A DNA stretch of 15,388 bases from an uncultured Chloroflexota bacterium (lineage in GTDB: Bacteria > Chloroflexota > Anaerolineae > Caldilineales > Caldilineaceae): assembly GCA_903858085.1 (NCBI GenBank), contig CAIOHJ010000178.1, positions 1-15,388 of the forward strand, given 5' to 3'. The notes beneath the pieces were generated by a model that was not told the origin of the DNA, ran no database searches, and saw only the letters and a program-made list of their open reading frames with translations. The translations under genes were made by a program, and so were the position numbers. Positions 6,026 to 14,518 of the stretch are shown here, piece by piece (the stretch's first letter is position 1; the number at the start of each line of letters is the position of its first letter).

Positions 6026-6988
6026 TTATCGCTCCGTCATTTCCGCCAGGCACCAGCCAAACGGTGCCACCGGCTCATTTCTCACTACTAGCACGCGACG
6101 GCTTTTAGGGAACTCATCACCCTCCTTGCGGTGAAAGCGCGCAGGTGAACGCCCCTTGTCGGTGAGCAGTCGCTCCCATTGCTTCTTGTCACTTTGCAAC
6201 GGCGCCCCGATGGTCTTGGAGCGCCAGCCGCCGCCCCAGCCGATTTGCAGGAAGAACTGGTTGGTTGCCAGCTTATTGCTCGTCACGATGTCTAACATCT
6301 GATGATACAGACCGGCTATCTTTTTGTACTGGCGCTCTTTGAACCAGTTGTGCTCTTTGGTCAGTTGTTCGACATTGTGGGCACGTACGATCTGTGGCAG
6401 CGTCTCCAACCATTGCCAACTTGACCCGTAGTCCAGTTTATGGTCCGCTTGCTCGCTGTGTAGGAATATATCCACAGAGATCGTGGTATGTAGCGTGTTA
6501 TCCTTCCAGATGGCTTCGACCTCGATCGGCGAGCCGAATTTATCGCTACCAGTAACCACTCTAGCATTGGCGATGCGGAGGTGGCCTTTGGCTAGAGGCT
6601 GGCTGTCGGCCACATGTAAGGCACGCAGCAGATCGTAGTTCGGGTTGATGCCCAGGATACGCTGCTCGACTGATTGTGTCGCCCGACCGCGGTTATCGCC
6701 AAGTTGATTGACTTCCAGCTTGATTGACCTGTCACGAAAGCCGTGCCATACCAGCACCGTGCGCAATGCACCTTTTAAGCTGCTGCCTGGCAAATAGGGT
6801 CGATCTTCAACATCTTTGTACATCTCGCGCAGGATAGCGCCTCTTTCTTTGGTGCTTGGCTCGCCGGGCAGAACATAGCGAAAGCGCTTGCTCTCAGGCG
6901 TGAAGTCTTCTGGCTCGAGTAGTTCGGCGGCTGGCCTCCCCAAAATGCGCGTATCAAAGTTGCCTTTCTGGTCTACAAAGTCATCCAA
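6026..6988 (-). pseudogene. csm5: Csm5, C-terminal part (320 codons) cut off by an IS1634-like element
   Basis: Residues from LDDFVDQKGNFDTRIL to the TAA stop belong to Csm5. Evidence is the RAMP motif YLPGSSLKGALRT (fragment residues 65-77), GRPAAELLEPEDF (17-29) and the glycine-rich GWGGGWRSKTIG (250-261). Joining it to the fragment at 8801-8944 across one copy of the 6-bp target duplication gives one open frame of 366 residues, a normal Csm5 length. No other damage is seen, so the insertion looks recent. Csm5 caps the backbone at the crRNA 3' end and helps crRNA 3' maturation. The frame is open far into the element; an ATG at 7072 could give a 348-residue chimera, but it has no ribosome-binding site. 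The most likely state is loss of normal Csm5. Confidence 0.9.
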
Positions 6989-8800
6989 CTCGTCTTTCGT
7001 GTAAGAAAGACGGCCTAAAATTGAATTCTGTGCGATAGTGGGGGGATGAACAATGAACTGCAACTTTTCCATGAGCGAGTAGATGACATCCCCCTGCTGG
7101 TTGGCGTTATGACGAAACTCGGCTTGTCCGAGGTGATTGACCGGACCCTGGGCGAACACTGGCTGCACGAAGGGATCAGCAATGGATGGCTGACCATTCT
7201 GTGGGTCGCCTATATCCTGTCGGAGGGGGATCATCGGAAGTCGAGTGTTCAGGAGTGGGTGGAACGTCATGGATTGACGCTGAGCCGTTTGCTGGAGCAG
7301 CCGCTGCGCAAGGATGTGGAAGCCAACGACGACAGATTGAGCATTCTGCTGACGCACTTGAGCGACGATACAAAATGGGCTCGTTTGGAACGAGCGCTGT
7401 GGGCGGCGACGGTGGCAGCGTATGAATTGGTGGAGACCGGCGTGCGTCTGGACAGTACGACGGTCTCTGGATACCACACCCGCCATGAAGACGGGCTGAT
7501 GCAACTGGGGCACAGCAAGGACCATCGCCCCGATCTGGCGCAGGTGAAGTTGATGGCGGCGGCGGCAGAACCGACAGGGCAATGGATTGCCTGTGATGTC
7601 GTGTCTGGTGAACAGGCCGACGATCCGTTGTATACGCCCCTGATCCAGCGGGTGCGCGAGATCATAGGGCGGCGCGGTGTACTGTATACGGGTGATTGCA
7701 AGATGGCGGCGTTGGCGACGCGAGCCGAACTGGTGCAGCAGGGTGACTCCTATGTAACGAGTCTGCCAATGACCGGTGCTGTTAGCCAGCAATTTGACAC
7801 CTGGGTTGCTGTAGCGGTGAGTGGTGACCGGGTGGCGACTTTGATTTGGCAGGAGAAGACACTGCTGGGTGCCGGTTACGAGTTTGTGCGATCGATGACG
7901 TCGGTGATCGATGACCGGCCGGTCACCTGGAATGAACGCGTTCTGGTCTTCCGCTCGTTGACATTGGCGCAAAATCAGGCCGCGGCTTTGGAGGAACGGT
8001 TGCAAAAGGCGATAGCAGACATCGAGAAGTTGACACCAGCGCCAGGACGCGGCAAGCGACAGCATACGACAGAGGATAGTTTGGTGACAGCATTCCAACA
8101 GGCACTGAGCAGGCATAAAGTTGAGGGCTTGCTCACCATCACCTACCAAAAGGAAGAAGAAAGCAACGTACAGTGGGTTGGACGCGGACGCGGCGGTCCA
8201 AATCGTGAGACAAAGACCGTCACCAAGGTGCGCTATGTCATCACGGACGTACAACGCAACCAGCAGGCAATCCGTGCCCAGCAAGATCTTCTGGGCTGGC
8301 GCATTCTGGTCACCAATCTGGCGGAAGAACAGATGTCTTTCAGCCAAACGGTCTGTCATTATCGTAACGCACCCATTATGGAAAATACCTTCCACCTGCT
8401 CAAAGGCCGTCCGCTCGGCATCAGCCCGCTCTACGTCCGCAACGATGACCAGATTCGTGGCCTGACTCGCCTCCTGACGTTGGCCTTGCGTATCCTCACT
8501 CTGATCCAGGCGCAGATTCGTCAATCCTTGCAGCGCACGGGCGAAACACTTCACGGCCTGTACGATGGTCAACCCAAGCGCACCACGAACCAGCCTACGA
8601 CTTCACGCCTGCTCAAGGCAGTTGCGCACCAGGAGGTTACGCTGACGAAAGTCGTCGTCGGTCAACAGGTTCAGTGGCATCTGACGCCTGTACCTGATTT
8701 GATCCTGAATATCCTTCGTCATCTCGGTCTCTCGCCAGCCGCCTACATGAAGTTGGTGGATAATTCAGGATAGTCGCTTCGAAATTACACGAAAGATGAG
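6989..8800 (+). mobile_element. IS1634-like insertion sequence (1812 bp) inserted in csm5
   Basis: Terminal inverted repeats are CTCGTCTTTCGTGTAA at 6989-7004 and its reverse complement with one mismatch at 8785-8800 (15 of 16). A further matching block, TGAATT, lies at the same distance inside both ends. The flanking direct repeat ATCCAA occurs at 6983-6988 and 8801-8806, a 6-bp target duplication. Removing the element and one copy of the duplication restores the csm5 frame exactly (AGMLD joins DFVDQ), which fixes the boundaries. It carries one transposase gene and nothing else. Family assignment rests on the transposase. Confidence 0.92.
7046..8773 (+). CDS. IS1634-family DDE transposase
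   Basis: 575 residues, starting MNNELQLFHERVDDIPLLVG, with GTGGGGGG just before the ATG as ribosome-binding site. The DDE triad is visible: Asp136 in VRLDSTTVSGYH, Asp217 in VLYTGDCKMAALA, and Glu446 in PIMENTFHLLKGRP, with Lys453 seven residues later as in the IS4-superfamily E-x6-K signature. DHRPDLAQVKLM (159-170) follows the first Asp, as is usual in IS1634-type enzymes. The length is usual for the family and no interruption is seen, so the element may still be active. It is transcribed against csm5 and its stop lies 27 bp inside the right end of the element. Confidence 0.92.
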   Translation: MNNELQLFHERVDDIPLLVGVMTKLGLSEVIDRTLGEHWLHEGISNGWLTILWVAYILSEGDHRKSSVQEWVERHGLTLSRLLEQPLRKDVEANDDRLSILLTHLSDDTKWARLERALWAATVAAYELVETGVRLDSTTVSGYHTRHEDGLMQLGHSKDHRPDLAQVKLMAAAAEPTGQWIACDVVSGEQADDPLYTPLIQRVREIIGRRGVLYTGDCKMAALATRAELVQQGDSYVTSLPMTGAVSQQFDTWVAVAVSGDRVATLIWQEKTLLGAGYEFVRSMTSVIDDRPVTWNERVLVFRSLTLAQNQAAALEERLQKAIADIEKLTPAPGRGKRQHTTEDSLVTAFQQALSRHKVEGLLTITYQKEEESNVQWVGRGRGGPNRETKTVTKVRYVITDVQRNQQAIRAQQDLLGWRILVTNLAEEQMSFSQTVCHYRNAPIMENTFHLLKGRPLGISPLYVRNDDQIRGLTRLLTLALRILTLIQAQIRQSLQRTGETLHGLYDGQPKRTTNQPTTSRLLKAVAHQEVTLTKVVVGQQVQWHLTPVPDLILNILRHLGLSPAAYMKLVDNSG

Positions 8801-8944
8801 ATCCAACATTCCTGCAGCGTCGATCAACCACGTCTTGCCATTTTGCGTGACATAATCGTAATCGCGTAGCAGTTCGCGCCCGCTGCCGATGTGGAGCGGC
8901 GCTAACAGCGTCAGTGTGACATCGTACACGCGTTTAAGCTTCAT
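8801..8944 (-). pseudogene. csm5: Csm5, N-terminal 48 codons
   Basis: The start at 8944 overlaps the csm4 stop (ATGA) and has a strong AAGGAGG site inside the csm4 end. The peptide MKLKRVYDVTLTLLAPLHIG, then SGRELLRDYDYV and KTWLIDAAGMLD, is the classic Csm5 N-terminus (RAMP strand plus the HIGSG loop). After residue 48 the frame enters the insertion sequence, adds 11 residues (LIFRVISKRLS) and stops at 8765, giving a 59-residue truncated product. Because it is coupled to csm4, this peptide is probably translated, but it has only the first RAMP strand and loop. Confidence 0.9.
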
Positions 8945-10023
8945 TCTTGCCCTCCTTGTGCAGCCATGCGCACGGAAACGGTGAACCCAAATCCGTAGCG
9001 ATAGATGGGGTGCCCCAACCAGGGTATTGTTTCTGGTGGTGTTACATCCACCAATTGCCCCGGCGGCTGGTTGGATGCAGTCGCAGCGCCGATGAATGAC
9101 CCCTCTGCTACCATGCGCACTTGGCGCCGCACTACCGGATTCACACCGGGCGTGCCGCTGAAACCACCGATCAACACAAGTCGGTAATTTGCCGCACTGG
9201 CGCGCAGGCGCCCTATTTCTCCGGGAGTAGGTGCTAGGCGGCTCAACAGAATTTCACCTTGTGTATCTCCAGTGGTGACTATTGTGTCGGTCAGAAAGCT
9301 GGGAGCTGAATCTTGGTGAAAGATAAATTGCCCATTGCCTACGCTGCGCAGACCGCCAATGCCCTCGACCGCCTTTAGAGCCAACACATGTTCCATGCGA
9401 TCAAGCCAGTGCGCTTCCCCGCGCGCAGCGAACCAAAGTCCGCAGCTGTCAGCAAAGAAGGTGCGCCCAACATGGTAGATCTGGCTGGCATTGGTAATAC
9501 GGTCAATCGTGACCCGCGGCACGATATCTGTCCACCAAATTAGGTGCTCATCGGAGTCATTTTGCGGCAACTGTGCTTTCAGACGACTCCCTTCCTTGAG
9601 GGTTGTCCACACAATGCCAGCCTGGAGCAGGATCTTCTGCACCCACTGTAAATCGAGTGCAGCCTGGTCGATGCCGCTAATCAACGCAGCAAAGACTGTT
9701 TCCGATACCCACTCGACGCGTTTCACGGTCTTCGCAGTTTCATTCTCCAGCAACGTAGGCGTTAAAGGCAGGGCTGGACGCGGCAGAAGACGCACGTCGC
9801 CAGCATACGGAAACGCCGAAGTCAGCAGCAAGGGTGGTGGTGCTGATGGATTTATCAGATCAGGAAGACTGGCCTGCAGAGATGGCACAGTGCTCCACGC
9901 CACTACGAGCGCGCTGAAGAGCGTGTCGCTGGGGATGTAGACTAGCGTCTGCTCATTGCCGATGCCCCGTTCGCCCACATGTAGCGGCGAACGCATCTGC
10001 AAACGATAGGCGCGAGTCTCCAT
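8941..10023 (-). CDS. csm4: Csm4 RAMP subunit of the type III-A effector complex
   Basis: 360 residues. The N-terminal RAMP strand and loop are YRLQMRSPLHVGERG (6-20) with SDTLFSALVVAW (32-43). The family-specific VPRVTIDRITNASQIYHVG lies at 168-186, a glycine-rich loop EGIGGLRSVGNGQF at 220-233, and a C-terminal HPIYRYGFGFTV at 338-349. Csm4 binds the 5' handle of the crRNA and joins the Csm3 filament to Cas10. Its ATG overlaps the csm3 stop by one base (TGATG), and its own stop overlaps the csm5 start, so csm3-csm4-csm5 are translationally coupled. No sign of damage is seen. Confidence 0.92.
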   Translation of the reverse strand: METRAYRLQMRSPLHVGERGIGNEQTLVYIPSDTLFSALVVAWSTVPSLQASLPDLINPSAPPPLLLTSAFPYAGDVRLLPRPALPLTPTLLENETAKTVKRVEWVSETVFAALISGIDQAALDLQWVQKILLQAGIVWTTLKEGSRLKAQLPQNDSDEHLIWWTDIVPRVTIDRITNASQIYHVGRTFFADSCGLWFAARGEAHWLDRMEHVLALKAVEGIGGLRSVGNGQFIFHQDSAPSFLTDTIVTTGDTQGEILLSRLAPTPGEIGRLRASAANYRLVLIGGFSGTPGVNPVVRRQVRMVAEGSFIGAATASNQPPGQLVDVTPPETIPWLGHPIYRYGFGFTVSVRMAAQGGQE

Positions 10024-10874
10024 CAGGCGCCTCCGGTGGGCGCAATAGAGAGTTGGCTATCCAGCCAAGCAAGCAATTGTTGTCGCTGTGCAACAATATT
10101 GTTCAATGGCGCCGTTGTCTGGGAAAAATTGGTTTGAACTGTATAGTTCCTCCCGGAGCGCCAATGGATAGCCAAATCCTCGAATACAACTTTGCCACTA
10201 CCCCGGCTTCCATGCCCACCGATATAGTCATCTTCAACGAGCTGTAGGCAGGTCAACAGGTGATCGATAAGGCTACAATCAGAGTGGACAAATAGATTGA
10301 GCACGATCTCCAGTGGCCCAAAAATTGAGCCTGCTGGTACACGTTCAACTTGCCGCGGCGTTGCTTGACTGGTGATTCGATCGATTGCGACCTCGGTTTT
10401 GATCTCCGTAAACGGTAGGTCGGTCTTGATCGCAGCCAATTTGCCTGCGGTTGCCTCTTCCATAGGGGTATCACGCACCACGAGTCGAGTCGGGCCAGAA
10501 ATGGGGAAACCGACTTCTCCGGGGACGCCAAAGAGCGGATTCACCCAGTATTTTTCGTATTGCTCAACGCCCGTCCGTTTGTATTCATTTTCAGTCTGAA
10601 AGTCTTTAGGACCATTACCTCCCGCCGTATGGATATGAACGTTTTGAATTGACCTGTTCTGGGGGGCTGAGGTGACTTTCTCTGCAAGCGACCTCATTTT
10701 GCCCTTGAGGCTTGATCCCGGAATGTAGGGGCGTTGATCAAGAACATTGCGAATCACCGGAAGATCAACGCCGCCTATCGCTAATGGGCTTGCACTTCCA
10801 CCCACACGTAATCCGGTCACAGCCCGGATACGACCAGTTACAAGAACCCGCCCTAAAAGTGTGATTTGCTTCAT
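10023..10874 (-). CDS. csm3: Csm3 backbone RAMP subunit, target-RNA nuclease
   Basis: 283 residues from the start at 10874 (MKQITLLGRVLVTGRI), chosen because GAGGAGG lies directly upstream; an earlier in-frame ATG at 10934 would overlap the csm2 end and adds no homology. RAMP features are VTGLRVGGS (19-27), AIGGVDLPVIRN (32-43), RPYIPGSSLKGKMRSLAE (48-65) and the C-terminal glycine loop YIGGHGSRGSGKV. Asp37 in GGVDLPV matches the catalytic Asp of characterised Csm3 proteins (about residue 32-33), so each Csm3 copy should cut bound target RNA at 6-nt intervals. It forms the repeated backbone along the crRNA. It starts 10 bp after csm2 and shares one base with csm4. Confidence 0.93.
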   Translation of the reverse strand: MKQITLLGRVLVTGRIRAVTGLRVGGSASPLAIGGVDLPVIRNVLDQRPYIPGSSLKGKMRSLAEKVTSAPQNRSIQNVHIHTAGGNGPKDFQTENEYKRTGVEQYEKYWVNPLFGVPGEVGFPISGPTRLVVRDTPMEEATAGKLAAIKTDLPFTEIKTEVAIDRITSQATPRQVERVPAGSIFGPLEIVLNLFVHSDCSLIDHLLTCLQLVEDDYIGGHGSRGSGKVVFEDLAIHWRSGRNYTVQTNFSQTTAPLNNIVAQRQQLLAWLDSQLSIAPTGGA

Positions 10875-10884
10875 GGTTTCCTCC

Positions 10885-11301
10885 TCAATACTCCCTTCCG
10901 CCATTTTGCTTGTGATACGCCAGGATTGCCTCAAAGAAGTCGACGAATCGGTCGAATCTATCCTTCTTGTCAGTGGCTGCCTGTGGTATTTGATCGATAC
11001 AGAGTGTTAATACCTCAGCTAGCGTTTCTACAGCGTCGGTCTTCTTGCCTACTTCTTTGGCGCGCTTGGCGGCGTAAGCAAGTTTGGGTTTCAGGAGTAC
11101 CGTTTGCCGGTACTCTGCCTCTTCATTTAGGTCCCATCGATTCTGGATACTCCGTACCTCCGTAAAAAAATTGCGAATCTGACTGGTGGTTAATTTTTGT
11201 TGATTCAGCGCTTTTCCGATAATTTGTGCTTTCTGGACCAACAGATGGACATCCCCGCCAATAATTCGCTCTGCATCACCTGCTGTAAGAAATCCGCTCA
11301 T
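10885..11301 (-). CDS. csm2: Csm2 small subunit
   Basis: 138 residues, highly charged and alpha-helical. KLTTSQIRNFFTEVRSIQ is the Csm2 signature, and AKRAKEVGKKTDAVETLAEVL and RFDRFVDFFEAILAYHKQNGG match the later helices. Csm2 forms the inner small-subunit filament next to Csm3 and contacts target RNA. The length is usual for the family. The start overlaps the cas10 stop by four bases (ATGA), with AAGG just upstream. Position and motif together make this assignment secure. Confidence 0.9.
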   Translation of the reverse strand: MSGFLTAGDAERIIGGDVHLLVQKAQIIGKALNQQKLTTSQIRNFFTEVRSIQNRWDLNEEAEYRQTVLLKPKLAYAAKRAKEVGKKTDAVETLAEVLTLCIDQIPQAATDKKDRFDRFVDFFEAILAYHKQNGGREY

Positions 11302-13571
11302 TTGTTACCTTCCAATCTAGTCCTTGTTAGCAACTCAACCCACCGAATTTCAAGACCAAGATGCTTGATTTCCCCATGCAAGACTGAAATCACAAGATTG
11401 TCGATGCTGTTACGCAGAGAGTTGTCTGTCATCCGTCCCTTTGCCCGATTGATCCCATAGAGCAAATGCCATTGCCACGGACCAAGGAATATATCCGTGT
11501 GATTCTGATACAGTCTTTTCTGCCCCTGTTTGGCCAACTGACCTAGCTCTCGTCTGCGGTATGTGTACCATTCAGAGTATATGGTTGCGAGATTGGTCAA
11601 AATGCCACGGGGCACCCGGGATGTTGTTGATGTGAACCAAGTGGACATTTCCAGCGTTTGCTTGCGCACTGTGATGAATTGTTCCCACTCTACCGCCTGC
11701 CCCAGGAACGCAATCCGATTACGTCCCTCACGTTTGGCCATCTCCTCTGCCTCGCCTGCGTCCCGAGCTGCTTGGTAGATCGGGTAGCGCTCACTCAAAG
11801 CCAGGGCGATACCTGCACTGATGGTGATCTGATCATTGCCAGCCGCAAAATCACGCAGCGCTTCGTGAATTTTCCAGGCCAAGTCAGGCAAGTATGACCA
11901 GCCACCCACCACAAACAGGTCGTCGCCGCCCGCATACATGAGATAGATGCGTCGTTGCTTTTTATGGTTAAATTCGTCTGCAAGCTGTGGAACGTAGCCC
12001 TCAAAAAAGAGCCGCAGCATTCCGCTCAAACCGACTACCCGGCTCAGGCTGGCTAGCTGGACGCCCTGTTGAAAGATAGTGCCCAGTTTGTCCACATCCA
12101 TGCGCAACACACCCCAGCGCTGAATTCCCTCACTCTCAAGTTGGTCGAACGTTGCGACACGCCCACCACACATCGGCACAGCCTGGGCTAGTGGGCGATA
12201 GAGCCAGACGCTGGTAGCTGGAGCAGGAGAACCGGGGAATGCATTCAGGGTTGACATCTCCTGCTTCCAGAAGTAGATTCTTACCAGTTCGCTCGTTGGT
12301 GCTTGCCATGCGCCACAGCCTTGCCGATCTTGCCATACAAACTGAACATCATAGCCGAACTGGCCAAACCCCGCACTCCAGTCCAGCACGGCTTCTGCCC
12401 TTGTCGCCATCAGTAAGCGACTCACCACCAGAAAATCTGCATTGGGCAGTTGATTGCCTAAGTCTTCAAAGCTACTACAAAGCTGACAGGCGCGTTCTTG
12501 GTTCTCATTGAGCTTAGGCTTCTCACCTGGGCCGATCGGACGACGACATATACGACAACTATCTTCCAATTTGCCGGTTCCAGCCAGCGCACAGCCAATT
12601 GTCTTCACCATTTCGTCATCGGTTAGCTCAGCGAAGCGGCGGCGCTTGCGCTCGCTCATCGTCACATTGATCCGGCCCCACACTTCACCCACGGCTTGCA
12701 GCTCAAGTTCAGAGCGGGCCATCACAGTATGTCCCAACGCTACGTAAAGCGCGCCATCGTGCATTTTTAGTATGCGCTGCGTAAGTTCAACCTGCAGCAG
12801 GTCAAGCTGGGCTGCTGCGCTCAACGGCGCCAGAATGTAGAAGTTGCCGCCGCCCGCATAAAGCAGATTGCATGATGGCAGTTCCAGTCTGTCCAGCAGC
12901 CACTGAGCAATGATCTCGCTAAGAAGCTGCAGGTAGACGCTGCGCCCGCGCAGGCTTTTGGCTGCACCCTCGCTGCCAATCGTGTACAGCCAATCTTGCA
13001 CGCCGGAGACATCACCGCCGATGAGCAAGCCAACTGCACTGGCTTCGGCTGACTGATCGGCAAGGCACACAGCTAGTGCGGCCTGAACTCTTGTATAGTC
13101 GTACAGCGCCACATCACTGTCGGTAGCGCCAGGTGCCGCCATGGACCATCCGTATCTTTGCAGGATACCAAGCACAGCCGCTTCCCGAACCGGCGGCGCT
13201 ATGTCAGAGGCAATGGCGCCCAGTTCGCGTTGCATGGAATTCCAAACAGAAGCATACTGCACGGCAAGATCGGTCGGCCGATCCGGTGAAGGGATAATGG
13301 TGCTGCGCTCCATGTCAAGAAGTTGAGGCGTGTAATAAGCGTGGGACTTCTTACCATACAGATGGCCGATGAGTGATTGCAGCGCAGGCAATGTCTTTTC
13401 ACTGTCGGCACCACGAGCGGGTAGCGCAAGCCAATCGGCCTGCCTCAGAAGCAGTTTATCATCTATATTAACGGGTTGCGATGCTGCGCCAGCGCGGCGT
13501 GCAATGATGTTCAGCGCGCTGGCATAAGCCTCTAGTGCTGTATTGCATCGTTCTACAAGGTTCATGCTCAT
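11298..13571 (-). CDS. cas10: Cas10/Csm1 cyclic-oligoadenylate synthase lacking the HD nuclease domain
   Basis: 757 residues. The Palm cyclase motif AGGDD is intact at 547-551 (LMYAGGDDLFVVGG). The first Palm domain has IGGDVSGVQDWLYTIGS (184-200) and LLYAGGGNFYIL (236-247). A zinc-finger pair CRIC and CQLC lies at 339-342 and 362-365, and GVLRMDVDKLGTIFQQG at 487-503. Cas10 senses target RNA and makes cyclic oligoadenylates from ATP. Canonical Csm1 begins with an HD domain bearing an LLHDIGK-like metal motif. Here residues 1-60 contain no such motif and pass directly to RQADWLALPARG, the helix that normally follows the HD core. The single-stranded DNase should therefore be absent, and signalling should be its main output. 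The ATG at 13571 follows AGGAGAGG; the ATG two codons later is the alternative start. Confidence 0.95.
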   Translation of the reverse strand: MSMNLVERCNTALEAYASALNIIARRAGAASQPVNIDDKLLLRQADWLALPARGADSEKTLPALQSLIGHLYGKKSHAYYTPQLLDMERSTIIPSPDRPTDLAVQYASVWNSMQRELGAIASDIAPPVREAAVLGILQRYGWSMAAPGATDSDVALYDYTRVQAALAVCLADQSAEASAVGLLIGGDVSGVQDWLYTIGSEGAAKSLRGRSVYLQLLSEIIAQWLLDRLELPSCNLLYAGGGNFYILAPLSAAAQLDLLQVELTQRILKMHDGALYVALGHTVMARSELELQAVGEVWGRINVTMSERKRRRFAELTDDEMVKTIGCALAGTGKLEDSCRICRRPIGPGEKPKLNENQERACQLCSSFEDLGNQLPNADFLVVSRLLMATRAEAVLDWSAGFGQFGYDVQFVWQDRQGCGAWQAPTSELVRIYFWKQEMSTLNAFPGSPAPATSVWLYRPLAQAVPMCGGRVATFDQLESEGIQRWGVLRMDVDKLGTIFQQGVQLASLSRVVGLSGMLRLFFEGYVPQLADEFNHKKQRRIYLMYAGGDDLFVVGGWSYLPDLAWKIHEALRDFAAGNDQITISAGIALALSERYPIYQAARDAGEAEEMAKREGRNRIAFLGQAVEWEQFITVRKQTLEMSTWFTSTTSRVPRGILTNLATIYSEWYTYRRRELGQLAKQGQKRLYQNHTDIFLGPWQWHLLYGINRAKGRMTDNSLRNSIDNLVISVLHGEIKHLGLEIRWVELLTRTRLEGNK

Positions 13572-13615
13572 CGTCTGCCTCTCCTGTGACCATCTGGTCG
13601 TTGACTATTGCGGGA

Positions 13616-13649
13616 ATCTGGAGCACAGATCCCTTACTGCGCTCCAGAT
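13616..13649. promoter_or_regulatory. Stem-loop in the cas10 5' leader
   Basis: Perfect 9-bp arms at 13616-13624 and 13641-13649 with a 16-nt loop, 45 bp upstream of cas10 and just after the proposed transcription start. No T-run follows on the minus strand, so a terminator is unlikely. It may be an operator or a leader structure. Confidence 0.35.
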
Positions 13650-13659
13650 AACCTCTATT

Positions 13660-13688
13660 ACTCTAGTGGCATTGCCGTCATCTGTCAT
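13660..13688 (-). promoter_or_regulatory. Possible internal promoter for cas10-csm2-csm3-csm4
   Basis: The minus strand reads ATGACA (five of six matches to TTGACA, 13683-13688), a 17-nt spacer, then TAGAGT (four of six to TATAAT, 13660-13665) in the 122-bp gap between the regulator gene and cas10. Transcription would start near 13653. It would allow cas10 to be expressed separately from the regulator. Only consensus matching supports it. Confidence 0.35.
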
Positions 13689-13693
13689 GGGAC

Positions 13694-14518
13694 TCAACTC
13701 CCAAACTCCTCAAACCACGCCCCCAACTCTCGCCGCAGGAATTCGCGTTTCGTCCCTACGTCGGGTGTCAGGCCGAAATAGCTCTCCAGTTTGCTGTAGA
13801 TGGTCGTGAGCTGGTTGGTCACGGTTTTTTTGTGTTTGCCCAGCCGACGCGCGGCTTCGTCCACGCCCATCACCTGCTGGGCGAAGAGCGCGGCCACGCT
13901 GCGTTCGGCGGCAGTCAATTCGGACTCGACGAAGTGGCGCAGGCGTGCCTGCTCGGCCGCGCCCAGGGCCTGGCGGGCAGCGGCCGGCGACGCAGCTGCT
14001 ACGGCGGGCGTGAAACGCGGCGGCACCGCGATGGGTGGCGCCAGCGGCAGCTCGATCAGGTGCACTGTGTCGCCGGCCGCAGGCCAGAAACGTCCAGAGT
14101 GGCGCAGCGCCTCGTCAGAATGCAGGTGCCATACGTGGTCCCCAGGACCGAGCAGAAGCTGGGCCACGCTCAGCCCGGTCAGCGCCATGCTCTTGCGCCC
14201 ACCTGCCAACAACAGGTGGATGCGACGGCCCGCAGCCAGGTGCGTCTTGAGCACGGCAAAGAGCGTATCGGCAAAACAGTCCAACTCGGCGGATGTGAGC
14301 GTGTCGGCCACGTCCACCGCCACGCACTCCAGCGGGGGAGCGTCAGTCGCTTCGGCAAACGCGCTGCACAGCGCAGGCAGAGCGCCGGCAATCGGCGCAA
14401 AGCGCGCATCCGTATGCACGGCTACCACCCGCGCCACCCCCTCCTGCCGCAGCAGAGCGGTTGCCAACGTAATCACTTGTGGCTCGGCGCCCAAAGTGCC
14501 AATCAGGACCGTTTCCAT
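13694..14518 (-). CDS. CARF-HTH transcriptional regulator heading the csm operon
   Basis: 274 residues. The CARF-like N-terminal domain (NE0113/Csx6-type) starts METVLIGTLGAEPQVITLAT, with RRIHLLLAGGRKSMALTGLSVAQLLLG at 98-124 as its second signature and HVWHLHSDEAL at 128-138. A Pro/Ala-rich linker (about 158-190) leads to a LuxR/GerE-like helix-turn-helix: LTAAERSVAALFAQQVMGVD, then EAARRLGKHKKTVTNQLTTIYSKLESYFG (201-249). Archaeal Csa3 proteins pair CARF with a winged helix; here the DNA-binding part is LuxR-like. A cOA-responsive regulator of this operon is the natural inference. NE0113-type domains have also been linked to ring nucleases, so it could degrade its ligand too. It lies 122 bp upstream of cas10 and next to a divergent promoter with a perfect palindrome. 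No HEPN motif is present. Confidence 0.82.
   Translation of the reverse strand: METVLIGTLGAEPQVITLATALLRQEGVARVVAVHTDARFAPIAGALPALCSAFAEATDAPPLECVAVDVADTLTSAELDCFADTLFAVLKTHLAAGRRIHLLLAGGRKSMALTGLSVAQLLLGPGDHVWHLHSDEALRHSGRFWPAAGDTVHLIELPLAPPIAVPPRFTPAVAAASPAAARQALGAAEQARLRHFVESELTAAERSVAALFAQQVMGVDEAARRLGKHKKTVTNQLTTIYSKLESYFGLTPDVGTKREFLRRELGAWFEEFGS

Noticed and set aside
6026..8572. An 848-codon minus-strand open frame
   Set aside because: Only the last 320 codons are Csm5; the rest is the antisense of the IS1634 transposase, open by codon bias. It begins inside the element and has no ribosome-binding site of its own.
7005..8796. GAAAGA at 7005-7010 and 8791-8796 as the target duplication of the insertion sequence
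   Set aside because: Using it leaves csm5 out of frame and the terminal repeats unaligned. ATCCAA at 6983-6988 and 8801-8806 restores the frame and aligns the 16-bp repeats.
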